NCBI GenBank assembly: GCA_019694215.1
Contig: JAIBCK010000012.1
Coordinates: 1-50,149, forward strand
DNA from: Thermoflexales bacterium
GTDB lineage: Bacteria; Chloroflexota; Anaerolineae; J036; Brachytrichaceae
Length of the DNA: 50,149 nt
Reading direction: 5' to 3'
This document shows, in pieces, positions 7,424 through 16,627 of this stretch. A program made the translations under genes and the position numbers. A model generated the notes under the pieces. The model worked only from the letters and a program-made list of their open reading frames with translations. It was not told the origin of the DNA and made no database searches. Numbering within the stretch: position 1 is the first letter of the stretch; every line of letters begins with the position of its first letter.

Positions 7424-8881
7424 ATGACGCACATGAAAATTCCCTTTGGTGGTCGCATTCTGGTTCTGGGTTGCGGAGCCGTCTCGCAGTGCCTTCAGCC
7501 ATTGCTGATTCGCCACCTCGACATGGACTTCAGGCGCATCACCGTGATGGACTTTGAGGACATGCGCCACACCATCCCGGACTCGCTCGCCGCGGGGGTC
7601 AACTACGCCCAGGAATACGTCACACCGCGCAACATGGCCATGCTGCTCGAAAAGTATGTCGGGCCCGGAGACCTGCTGGTCGACGTGGCCTGGAACATCG
7701 ATTCGGGCGAGATCATCCAGTGGTGCCACGACCACCAGGTCATGTACATCAACACGTCGGTCGAGCTGTGGGATCCCTACACCGAAAACGAAACCCGCCC
7801 GCCGACCGAGCGCACGCTGTATGTCCGCCACATGGAGTTGCGCAAGCGGGCGCGCAGCTGGGCGACGCCCGGACCAACAGCGCTGGTCGAACACGGCGCC
7901 AACCCCGGACTGGTGAGCCACTGGGTCAAGATCGCGCTCGAGGACGTCGCCAAGGCCATCCTGCAGAACCGCACCTCGCGCGAGCGCGAAGACCTGCTCG
8001 AGCAATACCTGGCCGACGCCGACTACCCGCGCCTGGCCATGCTGACCGGGACCAAGGTCATCCACATCTCCGAGCGCGATACGCAGATCAGCAACCGGCC
8101 CAAGGAAGTGGATGAGTTTGTCAACACCTGGTCGGTGGCGGGCTTTCACGAGGAAGGCATCGCACCCGCCGAGTTGGGGTGGGGGACGCACGAACGGCGG
8201 CTGCCCATGGGCGCGCAGGTGCACCGCTATGGCCCGGGCAACCAGATCTGTCTCAGTCAGATGGGCGTCAATACGCTCGTGCGCTCGTGGGTGCCGACCT
8301 ATGGCGAAATCGTCGGAATGGTCATTCGCCACGGCGAGGCCTTCACGATGGGCGACTTCCTGACCGTCTGGCAGGACGACAAGCCGGTCTATCGCCCAAC
8401 GGTCCATTATGCCTACCAGCCCAGTGATGCCGCAGTCGCATCGCTGCTCGAGCTGCGCGGACGCAACTACCAGCTCCAACCGCGCGTGCGCATCATGAAC
8501 GATGACATCGTCAGCGGGCGCGACGAGCTTGGCGTGCTGCTGATGGGCCATGACATGACCTCGTGGTGGGTGGGCTCGCAGCTTGACATTCGCGAGGCGC
8601 GCAGCCTGGTGCCGCATCAGAGTGCCACGACGCTGCAGGTGGCTGCCTCGATTCTCGGTGCGTTGGCCTGGATGATCCGCAACCCGGAGCGCGGCTTTGT
8701 CGTGCCCGACCAGCTCCCGCACCGCGAGGTGCTCCAGGTCGCGCAGCAGTATCTCGGCCCCACGCCGTCGATCCGCAGCGACTGGACACCGCTCAAGAAT
8801 CGACACGAGCCGTTCGAGAACTGGGGTCGCGGTCGCCCCAACGACGACGACACCTGGCAGTTCGCGTCGTTCCGGGTGTAG
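7424..8881 (+). CDS. hss: Homospermidine synthase
   Basis: NAD-dependent enzyme that joins putrescine or spermidine aminobutyl groups to make sym-homospermidine; saccharopine-dehydrogenase fold, cytosolic. About 485 residues, the family length. The N-terminal Rossmann motif is LVLGCGAVSQ. Characteristic family stretches follow, such as VDVAWNIDSGEIIQWC, YINTSVELWDPY and VEHGANPGLVSHW. Start ATG 7424 has GGAGG four bases upstream; a TTG at 7382 and ATG 7436 are less likely. It is followed after 20 bp by an unrelated gene with its own promoter, so it is monocistronic. No spermidine synthase or ornithine decarboxylase is nearby. Confidence 0.92.
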   Translation: MTHMKIPFGGRILVLGCGAVSQCLQPLLIRHLDMDFRRITVMDFEDMRHTIPDSLAAGVNYAQEYVTPRNMAMLLEKYVGPGDLLVDVAWNIDSGEIIQWCHDHQVMYINTSVELWDPYTENETRPPTERTLYVRHMELRKRARSWATPGPTALVEHGANPGLVSHWVKIALEDVAKAILQNRTSREREDLLEQYLADADYPRLAMLTGTKVIHISERDTQISNRPKEVDEFVNTWSVAGFHEEGIAPAELGWGTHERRLPMGAQVHRYGPGNQICLSQMGVNTLVRSWVPTYGEIVGMVIRHGEAFTMGDFLTVWQDDKPVYRPTVHYAYQPSDAAVASLLELRGRNYQLQPRVRIMNDDIVSGRDELGVLLMGHDMTSWWVGSQLDIREARSLVPHQSATTLQVAASILGALAWMIRNPERGFVVPDQLPHREVLQVAQQYLGPTPSIRSDWTPLKNRHEPFENWGRGRPNDDDTWQFASFRV

Positions 8882-8886
8882 CCTCC

Positions 8887-8892
8887 TATAAT
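8887..8892 (+). promoter_or_regulatory. -10 box TATAAT of the PD40 protein gene
   Basis: TATAAT ends 9 nt before ATG 8902; there is no ribosome binding site between, so a near-leaderless transcript is expected. Confidence 0.6.
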
Positions 8893-8901
8893 CCCCCGCC
8901 G

Positions 8902-10890
8902 ATGTCCGAGATCGAGACGCCGGATCCGCTGAGCGGAGCCGAGTCGGGCGACGCGCCCGCACCGCTCCCGTCACCGGAACCCGAACCTGAAATCCTCGTC
9001 GTGCCGCGACGCAGGCCGCTGCGGCGCGTTGCGCCGGCCGCGCCTGTCGCCCCGGATGTGCCGACGACGCCAGTGGCTCAGACGGGCCGCGCCCGACCGA
9101 CGCAGCCCGAGGCAGAGCGACCGCGCCCCACGCAGCGGTCCCCCATCGCGCAGCGAGGAACCGCGGCGCAACAATCGGCCACGCGTCGCCCGCAGGCCGA
9201 CCCCGTGCTCGGGCCAACGCCGACCAAACGCGGACGCGTCGGTCGCGCCGTCCTCAGCGGGTTGGGTGTGCTCGGCCTGCTCTGCCTGATGCTGGCGATG
9301 ATCGGCGGTGCTGGCCTGCTTGGCGCGCAGGCGGGTGAGCAGGAGCGACAGGTGGTCGCCACGCGCACCGTCCAGGCCTACATCTATGAGCGCTTTCAGA
9401 AGTGCCTCGACTTCAAGAATGCTGGCAACTACCCGCGCGCACAGGTCGAGTGCGAAACCGTCCAGAAGTTCCAGCCCAACCAGCCCGGGATTCGTGATCT
9501 GGTGGCCACCGTCATCGTCGCCCAGACGCCGACCGCCCCGCCGCCACTTCCGACCCCAACGCCGGTGCTGACCGACAAGGGCCAGCTCTTCGAGCTGCTC
9601 AAGACTGCCTTCTCGCGCAAGGACTGGGACACCGTGATCCTGCTTGGCGATCAGCTTCGCGCGTTGGATGCCAACTACGAGGCGGCCAGTGTCGCCAGCT
9701 GGCGCTACGCGGCCCTGACCACGCGCGGCATCGCGCGGCTGCGGGCCGGCGCGATCGAGGCCGGCATCTTTGACCTCGACATCGCCGAGCGCATCCAGAA
9801 GCTGGATGCGAACGCGGCAGCCGAGCGCAACTACGCCGAGCTGTATCAGAACGCGATCAGCACCTTTGGCGCAGACTGGGAGACCGCCATCCGGCGCCTC
9901 ACCCAGCTCTATCAGGCCTCCCCGGCCTACCGCGATGTCGGCGCGCGGTTGTTTCAGGCCTATGTCGGGGCGGGTGACTCGTTCGCCGGGCGCCAGGATT
10001 GGTGCCCTGCCGAAAAGCGTTATGCATCGGCGCTCGCGCTCGTGCCCGGCGCGGCCGGCCTCGACCAGAAGCGCGGCGCGGCGGCGCAGCAATGTCTGAC
10101 CGCAACGCCGGTCCCGATCACCGGCACTGGGACGCTGACCGGCACTGGCGCTGGCGGCGGCGCGCTCGGTGGTGGCCGCCTGGTGTATGCCGGCCCGGAC
10201 CCGACCAACGGCTCGTACTCGCTCTTCATCTCGGATGGCGGCACGGCGCGCTCGCTCGCGCCCGGGGCCGGCCAGCCCACCTATCGCAATGGCGGCGTCG
10301 TCGTCCTCAGCGGTGGCGGTGCGATCCGCACAACGGCGGGTGCCACGCTCCTGGCTCAGGCCGGGCAGTACGGCAGCCTCTCGCCGGATGGCAAACGGGT
10401 GGCCTATGCCGCCGGCGGCGTGGTGTATGTCGCCGGGGTGGGGGGCACGCCTGCGCCGGTCAGCCTGGGCCCGGGCAGCTGGCCAAACTGGGGCCCGGGT
10501 GCGCAGCTCGTCATGCAGTCCTGTCAGCCCGCCGGATGCGGGCTGTGGCTGGTCAACCCTGACAAGCCCGAGGAGAAGACGCGCCTCACCGAGGGCGCCG
10601 GAGATATCAACCCGTCCTGGTCGCCCAACGGTCAGGAGATCGTCTACGCCGGCGGCGGAGATCTCTATGTCGTCACACTCGGCCGGCAGTTCCGCAAATT
10701 GACCGGGGGCATGGGCGTCACGGCGCCAACCTTCAGCCCCGATGGCAGCCGCATTGCCTTCCAGGCCAGCCAGAATGGCACCTGGGGCATCTTTGTCCTC
10801 CCCGCCCACGGCGGTGACCCGACCCGCGTGGTCGAGCTCGGTCCGCAGCATCCGCTGGCTGGCTCCGAGCGCACGGCCTGGATCCCTTAG
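8902..10890 (+). CDS. Membrane-anchored protein with WD40-like PD40 repeats
   Basis: 662 residues. A long disordered, Pro/Arg-rich cytoplasmic tail (1-110) leads to one membrane segment at about 113-142 (GVLGLLCLMLAMIGGAG). An outer helical region (145-400) with tetratricopeptide-like spacing and a PTPT linker follows. The C-terminal part (about 420-662) is a TolB-like beta-propeller with PD40 repeats recognisable by LSPDGKRVAYA, PSWSPNGQEIVYAG and TFSPDGSRIAF. There is no TolB/Pal context. The domain order suggests a surface protein that binds peptides or polysaccharide; the function is unknown. The start follows a TATAAT box by 9 nt. Confidence 0.82.
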   Translation: MSEIETPDPLSGAESGDAPAPLPSPEPEPEILVVPRRRPLRRVAPAAPVAPDVPTTPVAQTGRARPTQPEAERPRPTQRSPIAQRGTAAQQSATRRPQADPVLGPTPTKRGRVGRAVLSGLGVLGLLCLMLAMIGGAGLLGAQAGEQERQVVATRTVQAYIYERFQKCLDFKNAGNYPRAQVECETVQKFQPNQPGIRDLVATVIVAQTPTAPPPLPTPTPVLTDKGQLFELLKTAFSRKDWDTVILLGDQLRALDANYEAASVASWRYAALTTRGIARLRAGAIEAGIFDLDIAERIQKLDANAAAERNYAELYQNAISTFGADWETAIRRLTQLYQASPAYRDVGARLFQAYVGAGDSFAGRQDWCPAEKRYASALALVPGAAGLDQKRGAAAQQCLTATPVPITGTGTLTGTGAGGGALGGGRLVYAGPDPTNGSYSLFISDGGTARSLAPGAGQPTYRNGGVVVLSGGGAIRTTAGATLLAQAGQYGSLSPDGKRVAYAAGGVVYVAGVGGTPAPVSLGPGSWPNWGPGAQLVMQSCQPAGCGLWLVNPDKPEEKTRLTEGAGDINPSWSPNGQEIVYAGGGDLYVVTLGRQFRKLTGGMGVTAPTFSPDGSRIAFQASQNGTWGIFVLPAHGGDPTRVVELGPQHPLAGSERTAWIP

Positions 10891-10914
10891 CGCCCCTCAA
10901 GGAGACGTCCCATC

Positions 10915-12300
10915 ATGTTGGAAACCGTGCTCGCCGCCGCGCGCGCGGGGGAACAGCAATCCCTCGAACACCTGATTGAGCTGTGCGCGATCCCGAGCGT
11001 CAGCGCGCAGCCCGCGCATGCCCGCGATATCCGACATGCCAGCCTGTGGTTGAGCGAACACCTGCGCGACATCGGCCTTCGGGCGGACATGCGCGAGACG
11101 GCCGGCAATCCCATCGTGTACGCCGAGTGGCGGCACCCGGATCCGACCCGCCCAACGGTTTTAATCTACGGTCACTACGACGTGCAGCCGCCCGAGCCTA
11201 TCGAGGCCTGGACGAGCGATCCGTTCACGCCGACCGTCCGGGATGGATACCTCTACGCGCGCGGGGCCAGCGACAACAAGGGCCAGTTCATGGCGCATGT
11301 CTGCGCCGTCGAGAGCTGGATGCGGACGACCGGTGGGCTGCCGTGCAGCGTCAAGTTCATGATCGAAGGCGAGGAGGAGATCGGCGGCACGCACCTTGGC
11401 GAGTTTATCGCCCGCAACGCGGCCTTGCTCGCCTGTGATGTCGCCGTGATAAGCGACAGCGAGCTGCTATCGCGCACCCAGCCCGTGATCACGCAGGGTC
11501 TGCGCGGTCTGGTCTATCTCGAGGTCGAGGCCCGCGTCGCGACGCGCGACCTGCACAGCGGAAGCTATGGCGGCAATGTGCAAAATCCAGCCATGGCGCT
11601 GGCGCAGATTCTGGCCGGGCTGAAGGACGCCGAGGGCCGCGTCACTGTGCCGGGCTTCTACGACGACGTGCGCGTGCTCAGCGTCGCCGAGCGCGCCGAG
11701 CTGGCACGCCTCCCCTTTTCGGAGGCGAACATCGTCGCGGAGACGGGTGCGAGCATGGCCTTTGGCGAGCCCGAGTTTACGGTCACCGAGCGGCGGGGCG
11801 CGCGGCCAACGCTCGAAATCAACGGCATCTGGGGCGGCTACACCGGTCCGGGCTCAAAGACCGTGCTGCCCGCAACCGCTTCAGCCAAGCTGAGTTGTCG
11901 GCTCGTGCCCAATCAGGACCCGGCCACGATCCAGGCCCGCGTTGTCGATGAAATCCGTCGGCGCTGCCCGCCCGGGGTGAGCCTGTCGTTCCTCTTCCAC
12001 GGCATGAGCGCCGGGACGTTGATCGACCTGGATGCGCCGGAGATCCGCGCGCTTCAGGCCGCCGCGCAGGACACCTACGGCGCGCGCCCGCTCTTCGCCC
12101 TGGAGGGCGGCTCACTGCCCGTGGTGCTGGATTTGCAGCGTGCGTTGGGCAAGCCCATCGCGATGCTGGGCTTCGGGCTGCCGGAGGACAACATCCACGC
12201 GCCCAACGAGCGTTTTGCGATCGAGTGCTACGCGCACGGCATCGAGGCGTCGATCCGCTTCCTGGATGCCATCGGCCGCATGCCGTCGGGCCGTGCTTGA
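10915..12300 (+). CDS. M20 family metallopeptidase (dipeptidase)
   Basis: Zinc peptidase of the M20 family, probably cleaving dipeptides or acylated amino acids in the cytosol; 461 residues. Metal and catalytic motifs are present: YGHYDVQPPEP (His ligand with the downstream catalytic Asp), RGASDNKGQ (bridging Asp), EGEEEIGG (catalytic Glu and ligand), and a C-terminal HAPNERF-type His. A dimerisation domain sits in the middle (about 185-340). An AAGGAG ribosome binding site at 10899-10904 precedes the ATG. It lies 24 bp after the PD40 gene and may be cotranscribed. No signal peptide. Confidence 0.9.
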   Translation: MLETVLAAARAGEQQSLEHLIELCAIPSVSAQPAHARDIRHASLWLSEHLRDIGLRADMRETAGNPIVYAEWRHPDPTRPTVLIYGHYDVQPPEPIEAWTSDPFTPTVRDGYLYARGASDNKGQFMAHVCAVESWMRTTGGLPCSVKFMIEGEEEIGGTHLGEFIARNAALLACDVAVISDSELLSRTQPVITQGLRGLVYLEVEARVATRDLHSGSYGGNVQNPAMALAQILAGLKDAEGRVTVPGFYDDVRVLSVAERAELARLPFSEANIVAETGASMAFGEPEFTVTERRGARPTLEINGIWGGYTGPGSKTVLPATASAKLSCRLVPNQDPATIQARVVDEIRRRCPPGVSLSFLFHGMSAGTLIDLDAPEIRALQAAAQDTYGARPLFALEGGSLPVVLDLQRALGKPIAMLGFGLPEDNIHAPNERFAIECYAHGIEASIRFLDAIGRMPSGRA

Positions 12301-12335
12301 GCGCGGCCCGGTGACTTCGTTCTGACGCGGATCGA

Positions 12336-13505
12336 TCAGCACACGTCGAGGGCGCGGGCTGTGTCGCGGATGAAGGGAAGCATCGACAGCCCCCATAGCC
12401 CGTATGCAGCACCCCGCAGCGGCCCGGCCAGGCCTGGGTTGAAGATGCTCAGCCACAGGCAGACGCCGCCCAGCGTCACGGCCACGAGTCCACCCCAGCA
12501 ACCGCCCAGCGTCGCGGACTTCTCGGGATGCCGGGCACGCTGGATCGCCCACGGGATCAGCGCATATCCCACCTGGAACACCCAGCCATAAATCAACGCC
12601 TGCGGTGCCGAGGCTTCGACATCTGCAAGCGGCACCTGCAGCACGCCCAGCAACAGCAGCGGAGCGGAAACGACTGGCAGCAGGATCCAGACATACGCGC
12701 TTAGCAGATGCCACATCCCGGGCGACCACGCCGCGCGCTCGCCCAGAATGGGCTTGACGAGCGACGCCAGAAAGACCAACGTCGAAAGCAAATACAACGC
12801 GATTCCCGGCATGACGAGGTCGTTGTTGCCCAGCCACGGCCCGAGCACCAACAGCAGAGCGCCAAGCGAGAGGGCGGCCAGCAGCAAAGGCCGCAGGCGC
12901 GGCCACGCCACATCCTTGCCCGTGATGGCCGGATAGAACTCGACCAGCAGCCCGGCGAAGACCAAACCCATGAAACCCCAGTTGTTTGCGTGAATGTGCG
13001 CCTCGAGTGCGTTGTGCACGCCAAGCGGGGCGCTCCATCCCAACCACATGCCCGTGCCGAGCAGCGCGCCGATGAACAGGAACAGCAGTCCGGCGATGTG
13101 GAAGCCCAGCGCCGGGGAGGCCGCGACCCCGCCGCGGCTGCGCAGCACCAGCCACGTCAGGATGCCGACATCGACCATGATCAACGTGCCGCCGAAAAGG
13201 ATCATGGGCGGGTTGACCGAGGGAATGCCGACCATCAGGCCGGCGAGGCCGAGGTTGAACAGCACCCACACCAGCAGCGTGCGCCCGGGTCGCTCCGCCG
13301 TCTTGCCCGCGCGCGCCGCCGCCCAGGCGACCAAAACACCGAAAAGGGCCTCGGCCATTACGCCCAGGGTGATGAAGTGCACGCGCAGCCAGCGCAGCCC
13401 CACAAAGGTGGGCAGCAGCCCCAGCGCGTTGAGGGCGGCGTCGACGGCCATCAACAGCGCCAGCAGGGCGAAGAAGAGGGCGGTGACAAAGAAGGGTTTG
13501 CTCAT
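12336..13505 (-). CDS. Multi-pass membrane protein related to heme-copper oxidase subunit I
   Basis: 389 residues, almost wholly hydrophobic, about eleven to twelve membrane segments. Conserved histidines sit within segments: RVHFITLGVMAEALFG near the N-terminus and EAHIHANNWGFMGL in the middle. These resemble the heme-ligand helices of cbb3-like oxidase subunit I homologues and the NnrS-type proteins linked to nitric oxide handling. There is no companion subunit II or III, so it is unlikely to be a full terminal oxidase. The gene follows a Crp/Fnr regulator, consistent with redox or NO control. A GGAGG lies 13 nt before the start. Family assignment is moderate, exact role unknown. Confidence 0.65.
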   Translation of the reverse strand: MSKPFFVTALFFALLALLMAVDAALNALGLLPTFVGLRWLRVHFITLGVMAEALFGVLVAWAAARAGKTAERPGRTLLVWVLFNLGLAGLMVGIPSVNPPMILFGGTLIMVDVGILTWLVLRSRGGVAASPALGFHIAGLLFLFIGALLGTGMWLGWSAPLGVHNALEAHIHANNWGFMGLVFAGLLVEFYPAITGKDVAWPRLRPLLLAALSLGALLLVLGPWLGNNDLVMPGIALYLLSTLVFLASLVKPILGERAAWSPGMWHLLSAYVWILLPVVSAPLLLLGVLQVPLADVEASAPQALIYGWVFQVGYALIPWAIQRARHPEKSATLGGCWGGLVAVTLGGVCLWLSIFNPGLAGPLRGAAYGLWGLSMLPFIRDTARALDVC

Positions 13506-13576
13506 GGTGTGGATGCCGCCTCCGCGCGGCAGCTTTTTGGATCGTCACACCCTACGCAATGTTCGCCCGTCTGTCG

Positions 13577-13590
13577 CCGACTTTTGTCGG
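13577..13590. other. Small palindrome upstream of the oxidase-like gene
   Basis: CCGAC-TTTT-GTCGG lies between the Crp/Fnr gene and the membrane-protein gene. It could be a weak terminator or a regulator site; it does not match the classic FNR half-site TTGAT. Confidence 0.3.
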
Positions 13591-13607
13591 AAATGCCCGC
13601 GCCGCGG

Positions 13608-14312
13608 CTATTGCGCCAGCTTCTCCAGCCCGGCCCGGTTGAGGATCCGGATCTCCTGCCGGCTGGTCGCAATCAGGCGCTCGGCTTCCAGCCCCCGCAG
13701 CGCGCGCTGCACCACATCCGGGACGGTGCCAAGCCGGGAAGCCAGTTCGCCCTGCGTCTCCCAGCGCCGCCGCGCGACGACATCGCCGACGGCATCCTCG
13801 ATCAGCAGCCGCGCCAGCCGCCCCGAGACCGTCCGCAGTGAGAGGTCGGCCACCAGATTGACCAGGTCGACGATGCGGTCGGCCATGCTTTCAATCATCC
13901 GTTGGGCAAGATCGGGCTCGCGGCGCGCCAGATCCATCACGGCGTTCTGGCGCAGCTGCCACGCCCCGGCGTGTTCCAGCGCGATGGCCGTGGCGGGGGT
14001 GGGGCGCCGGGTGAAGGCACCGATCTCATTGAAGGTCTCCCCGGGGCCAAGCAAACGCAACACCTGCTCGCGGCCCTCCGCCGATCCCTTGACCACCTTG
14101 AGCCAGCCGAAGCTCAGCAGAAAGAGGCCGGCGGCCGGATCGCCTTCGAGGAAGACCACTTCATCGGGCACGTACTCGCGCCAGCTCGCACCCTGGGCCA
14201 GCTCGATCAGCGCGGCCTCGCCGAGGTCGTGGAACTCCGGCAGGCGCGCGAGGTGTTCGATCAAGTCCGTGCGGCGGGGTGGGGAGGGTGGCTCCGCCAT
14301 TGGCATGCCCAA
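13608..14312 (-). CDS. Crp/Fnr family transcriptional regulator
   Basis: 234 residues. The N-terminal cyclic-nucleotide-binding-like beta-roll (about 15-130) shows GDPAAGLFLLSFGWLKV and LGPGETFNEIGAF. A long dimer helix precedes the C-terminal winged helix (about 180-225), which contains TQGELASRLGTVPDVVQRALR. There is no N-terminal Cys cluster, so it is not an iron-sulfur FNR; the ligand is unknown. ATG 14300 is an equally good start (MAEPPSP). It lies 16 bp after the DUF47 gene and 102 bp before the oxidase-like membrane gene, which it may regulate. Confidence 0.88.
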   Translation of the reverse strand: MGMPMAEPPSPPRRTDLIEHLARLPEFHDLGEAALIELAQGASWREYVPDEVVFLEGDPAAGLFLLSFGWLKVVKGSAEGREQVLRLLGPGETFNEIGAFTRRPTPATAIALEHAGAWQLRQNAVMDLARREPDLAQRMIESMADRIVDLVNLVADLSLRTVSGRLARLLIEDAVGDVVARRRWETQGELASRLGTVPDVVQRALRGLEAERLIATSRQEIRILNRAGLEKLAQ

Positions 14313-14328
14313 CGGACGAAAGTGATGT

Positions 14329-14949
14329 TCAGGACAGCTTCATCACGACCATGCCGAAGACGTTGGCGGCCGTGTCGGCGCGGTCCGACATGTTGGAGAC
14401 GTGCCGGTAGACCTCGCGCTGCTTGAGCAGGGCGGGCAGGTTGGCTGGGTCGTTGCACTTCGAATACAGGTCTGCCACGGCCACGCGATACAGATGGTCG
14501 ACCTCGTTTTCGAGCTTCTTGGCGCGGCGGGCGTGGTCGCCGGCCACGCGTGGGTTGGCGCTCAGGCGCTGGCAGGCCAGATGCAACTGCTCGGCTTCCT
14601 GCCGCACCAGCGAGACCATGCGGTGCAGGTGCTGATCGCCCTGCACGCCAAAGAACACCAGCTCCTCCAGCGTGGTGAAGGCGTAGTCGAGCATGTCATC
14701 GATGTAGAGCGAGAGGTTGAACAGGTCCTCGCGGTCGATGGGCGTGACGAACGTATTGTGCAGGTCGTCGATCATGATGCGACGCGTCTCATCGGCGTCC
14801 ATCTCGATCGCGCTCAGTTTGTCCACGCCGGCCTGATCGGGTGTGAGCAGGCAGTTCTCCAGCATCTCGATGCCGCGCACGGTCTTGGCGGCCTGCTCGG
14901 TGAGCAGGGCGATGAATCGGTCCTCTTCCTTGCGTTTGCGTCCAAACAC
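14329..14949 (-). CDS. DUF47 (PhoU-like) phosphate transport regulator
   Basis: 206-residue, mostly helical protein of the DUF47/TIGR00153 family, which partners PiT-type phosphate transporters. PhoU-like helical features are visible: DADETRRIMIDDLHNTFVTP and a long helix with DHARRAKKLENEVDHLYR. It starts at GTG 14949 (GTG TTT GGA CGC), with AAGGAG at a good distance, 13 bp after the stop of the PiT gene. The pairing with PiT is typical and supports an accessory role in phosphate uptake. Confidence 0.9.
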   Translation of the reverse strand: MFGRKRKEEDRFIALLTEQAAKTVRGIEMLENCLLTPDQAGVDKLSAIEMDADETRRIMIDDLHNTFVTPIDREDLFNLSLYIDDMLDYAFTTLEELVFFGVQGDQHLHRMVSLVRQEAEQLHLACQRLSANPRVAGDHARRAKKLENEVDHLYRVAVADLYSKCNDPANLPALLKQREVYRHVSNMSDRADTAANVFGMVVMKLS

Positions 14950-14962
14950 GGTCTTGTCTCCT

Positions 14963-15961
14963 TCAGTGTGCCGGGATGAGATTGCTCAGCACCAGGTAGA
15001 GCAGCGCGCTCAGCGCGGCGGTCGCCGGGATGGTCAGCAGCCACGCGATCACGATTTCGGTCAGCACCCCCCAGCGCACCTGTGACACGCGCTCGGCGGC
15101 ACCGACCCCCAACACGGAGGTGCTGACGACGTGCGTTGTGCTTACCGGACCCCCGAGCAGCGACGCGGCGATGATCACCGATGCCGATGCGATTTGCGTG
15201 CTGAAGCTGTGAATCGGTCGGATGCGATAGAACTTGCGGCCGATCGTCGCGATGATCCGCCAGCCGCCCACGATGGTGCCCAGCCCGATGGCGGTGGCGC
15301 TGATCACGATCACCCACCAGGGCACATCAAATGAGCTCTGAAAACCCAGCACCACCAGGCCCAGGGTGATGATGCCCATGGTCTTCTGCGCGTCGTTGGT
15401 GCCATGGCTGAGCGCCAGGATGAATCCGGTCGGCAACTGCGCGCGCTTGAAGAACTCGTTCACGCGCGGTGTGGCGTTGCGCGCTGCAAAACGCATCAAA
15501 GTCATGGTCAACCAACCGGCCACGAACCCGAGCAGTGGCGAGGTGAACAGCGCCAGCGCGACCTTGATCAAACCGGAACCCTCCAGGGCCTGAAAACCCG
15601 CGCTGATGACCACAGCGCCGATGATGCCGCCAATCAGGGCGTGCGAGGAGCTGGCCGGGATGCCGAAATACCAGGTGAAGAGGTCCCACCCGATCGCGCT
15701 GAGCAGAGCGGCCAGCACCACCGTGACCGTGATCGCACCGGGGTGAGCGACCTCTGAGCCGATGGTCTTGGCGACGGCGACGCCGAAGATGAAGGGGCCG
15801 ACGAAGTTGGCGATGGCGGCGAGCGTCAGCGCGCTGCGCGGCGACATCGCCTGAGACGAGATGATGGTCGCGACGACGTTGGCGCTGTCGTTGAAGCCGT
15901 TTAGAAAGTCAAAGGTGATGGCAATGGCGATGAGAATCGCGATGAGCGCAAGTGACGTCAT
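14963..15961 (-). CDS. PiT family inorganic phosphate transporter
   Basis: Low-affinity phosphate symporter in the cytoplasmic membrane; about 332 residues with ten or so membrane segments. Both PiT signatures are present: GFNDSANVVAT near the N-terminus and SHGTNDAQKTMGI in the middle, plus the inverted second half (STTHVVSTSVLGVG). Start ATG 15961 (MTSLALIAIL) places the first membrane segment at the N-terminus; the frame upstream to 15994 adds only a Pro/Arg tail. It heads a block with DUF47 and the Crp/Fnr gene. Confidence 0.93.
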   Translation of the reverse strand: MTSLALIAILIAIAITFDFLNGFNDSANVVATIISSQAMSPRSALTLAAIANFVGPFIFGVAVAKTIGSEVAHPGAITVTVVLAALLSAIGWDLFTWYFGIPASSSHALIGGIIGAVVISAGFQALEGSGLIKVALALFTSPLLGFVAGWLTMTLMRFAARNATPRVNEFFKRAQLPTGFILALSHGTNDAQKTMGIITLGLVVLGFQSSFDVPWWVIVISATAIGLGTIVGGWRIIATIGRKFYRIRPIHSFSTQIASASVIIAASLLGGPVSTTHVVSTSVLGVGAAERVSQVRWGVLTEIVIAWLLTIPATAALSALLYLVLSNLIPAH

Positions 15962-16030
15962 GGTCCGATGCCGCCCGGTGGGGCGGGGGTCCAAAGCTTA
16001 TCACGGACAGCCCGCTTTTCGGGCCTCCGT

Positions 16031-16504
16031 TCAGCCTTGCGCGCGGGGGCGAATCTCGAAAACGGGGATATCGGTCATGATCGCGATGATCTCAGCGTCG
16101 CTGGCATCAACCTTCAGCCCGAGGTGCGGGCGGCCACCGGGCGCGCGCCGCACGTAGTCGCGCAACGGGGCGAGGCGTTCTGCCGGCGCCGTTTCGACCA
16201 GCGTGACATCGACGGCGCGCCCGTGTCTCAGGACGGCGGCACCGCCGGCCGCCCGCACATTCTTCACCCAGGCAGCCCGTTCGCCCAGCATCGACACAAG
16301 GTAGCGGCGTCCTTCAACCTCCCCCACGACGACCGGGAAGTGGATCATCTTGCCGCTCTTGCGTCCGCGCACGGACAGGGTCGACCAGCTCGACGGACCG
16401 ATGCCAAGGCCAAAGACCATGGCGTAGATGGCATTCCAGGCGCGGGCCAGCCAGTTTGGCCGTCCATCGCGATACATCCAACGAGAGAATTTGGGATTGA
16501 CCAT
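16031..16504 (-). CDS. Nitroreductase/quinone reductase family protein (DUF385)
   Basis: 157-residue split-beta-barrel protein of the DUF385 family, which includes deazaflavin (F420)-dependent nitroreductases. The signature TLSVRGRKSGKMIHFPVVV is followed by GRRYLVSMLGERAAWVKNV. Actinobacterial members bind F420; whether this organism makes F420 cannot be seen here, and some relatives use other flavins. It is transcribed away from rpoC and followed by a small GCCCG-CTTTT-CGGGC hairpin (16010-16024) before the PiT gene. Confidence 0.8.
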   Translation of the reverse strand: MVNPKFSRWMYRDGRPNWLARAWNAIYAMVFGLGIGPSSWSTLSVRGRKSGKMIHFPVVVGEVEGRRYLVSMLGERAAWVKNVRAAGGAAVLRHGRAVDVTLVETAPAERLAPLRDYVRRAPGGRPHLGLKVDASDAEIIAIMTDIPVFEIRPRAQG

Positions 16505-16596
16505 GGTTTTCGGGGCTGGCCGTGCCGAATGCTGGCCCAGCTCACTTGATACGGCCGCGGCGGGGCCAGGTAGCAGACCGGGGACGCGGGGTGGGG

Positions 16597-16602
16597 TATA
16601 AT
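16597..16602 (+). promoter_or_regulatory. -10 box TATAAT of rpoC
   Basis: Consensus -10 without a clear -35. It is 110 nt before the rpoC ATG, giving the longest leader seen in the window. Confidence 0.55.
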
Positions 16603-16627
16603 CCCCGGAAATCGAGACAGGAAAGCA

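Noticed and set aside
7364-10851. Two long minus-strand open frames (about 617 and 626 codons) antisense to hss and the PD40 gene
   Set aside because: They are complement shadows of well-supported plus-strand genes; composition is Arg/His/Asp-rich and no motif is recognisable.
12301-12335. Terminator between the M20 and oxidase-like genes
   Set aside because: No stem of useful length or T-tract could be found in the 35-bp convergent gap.
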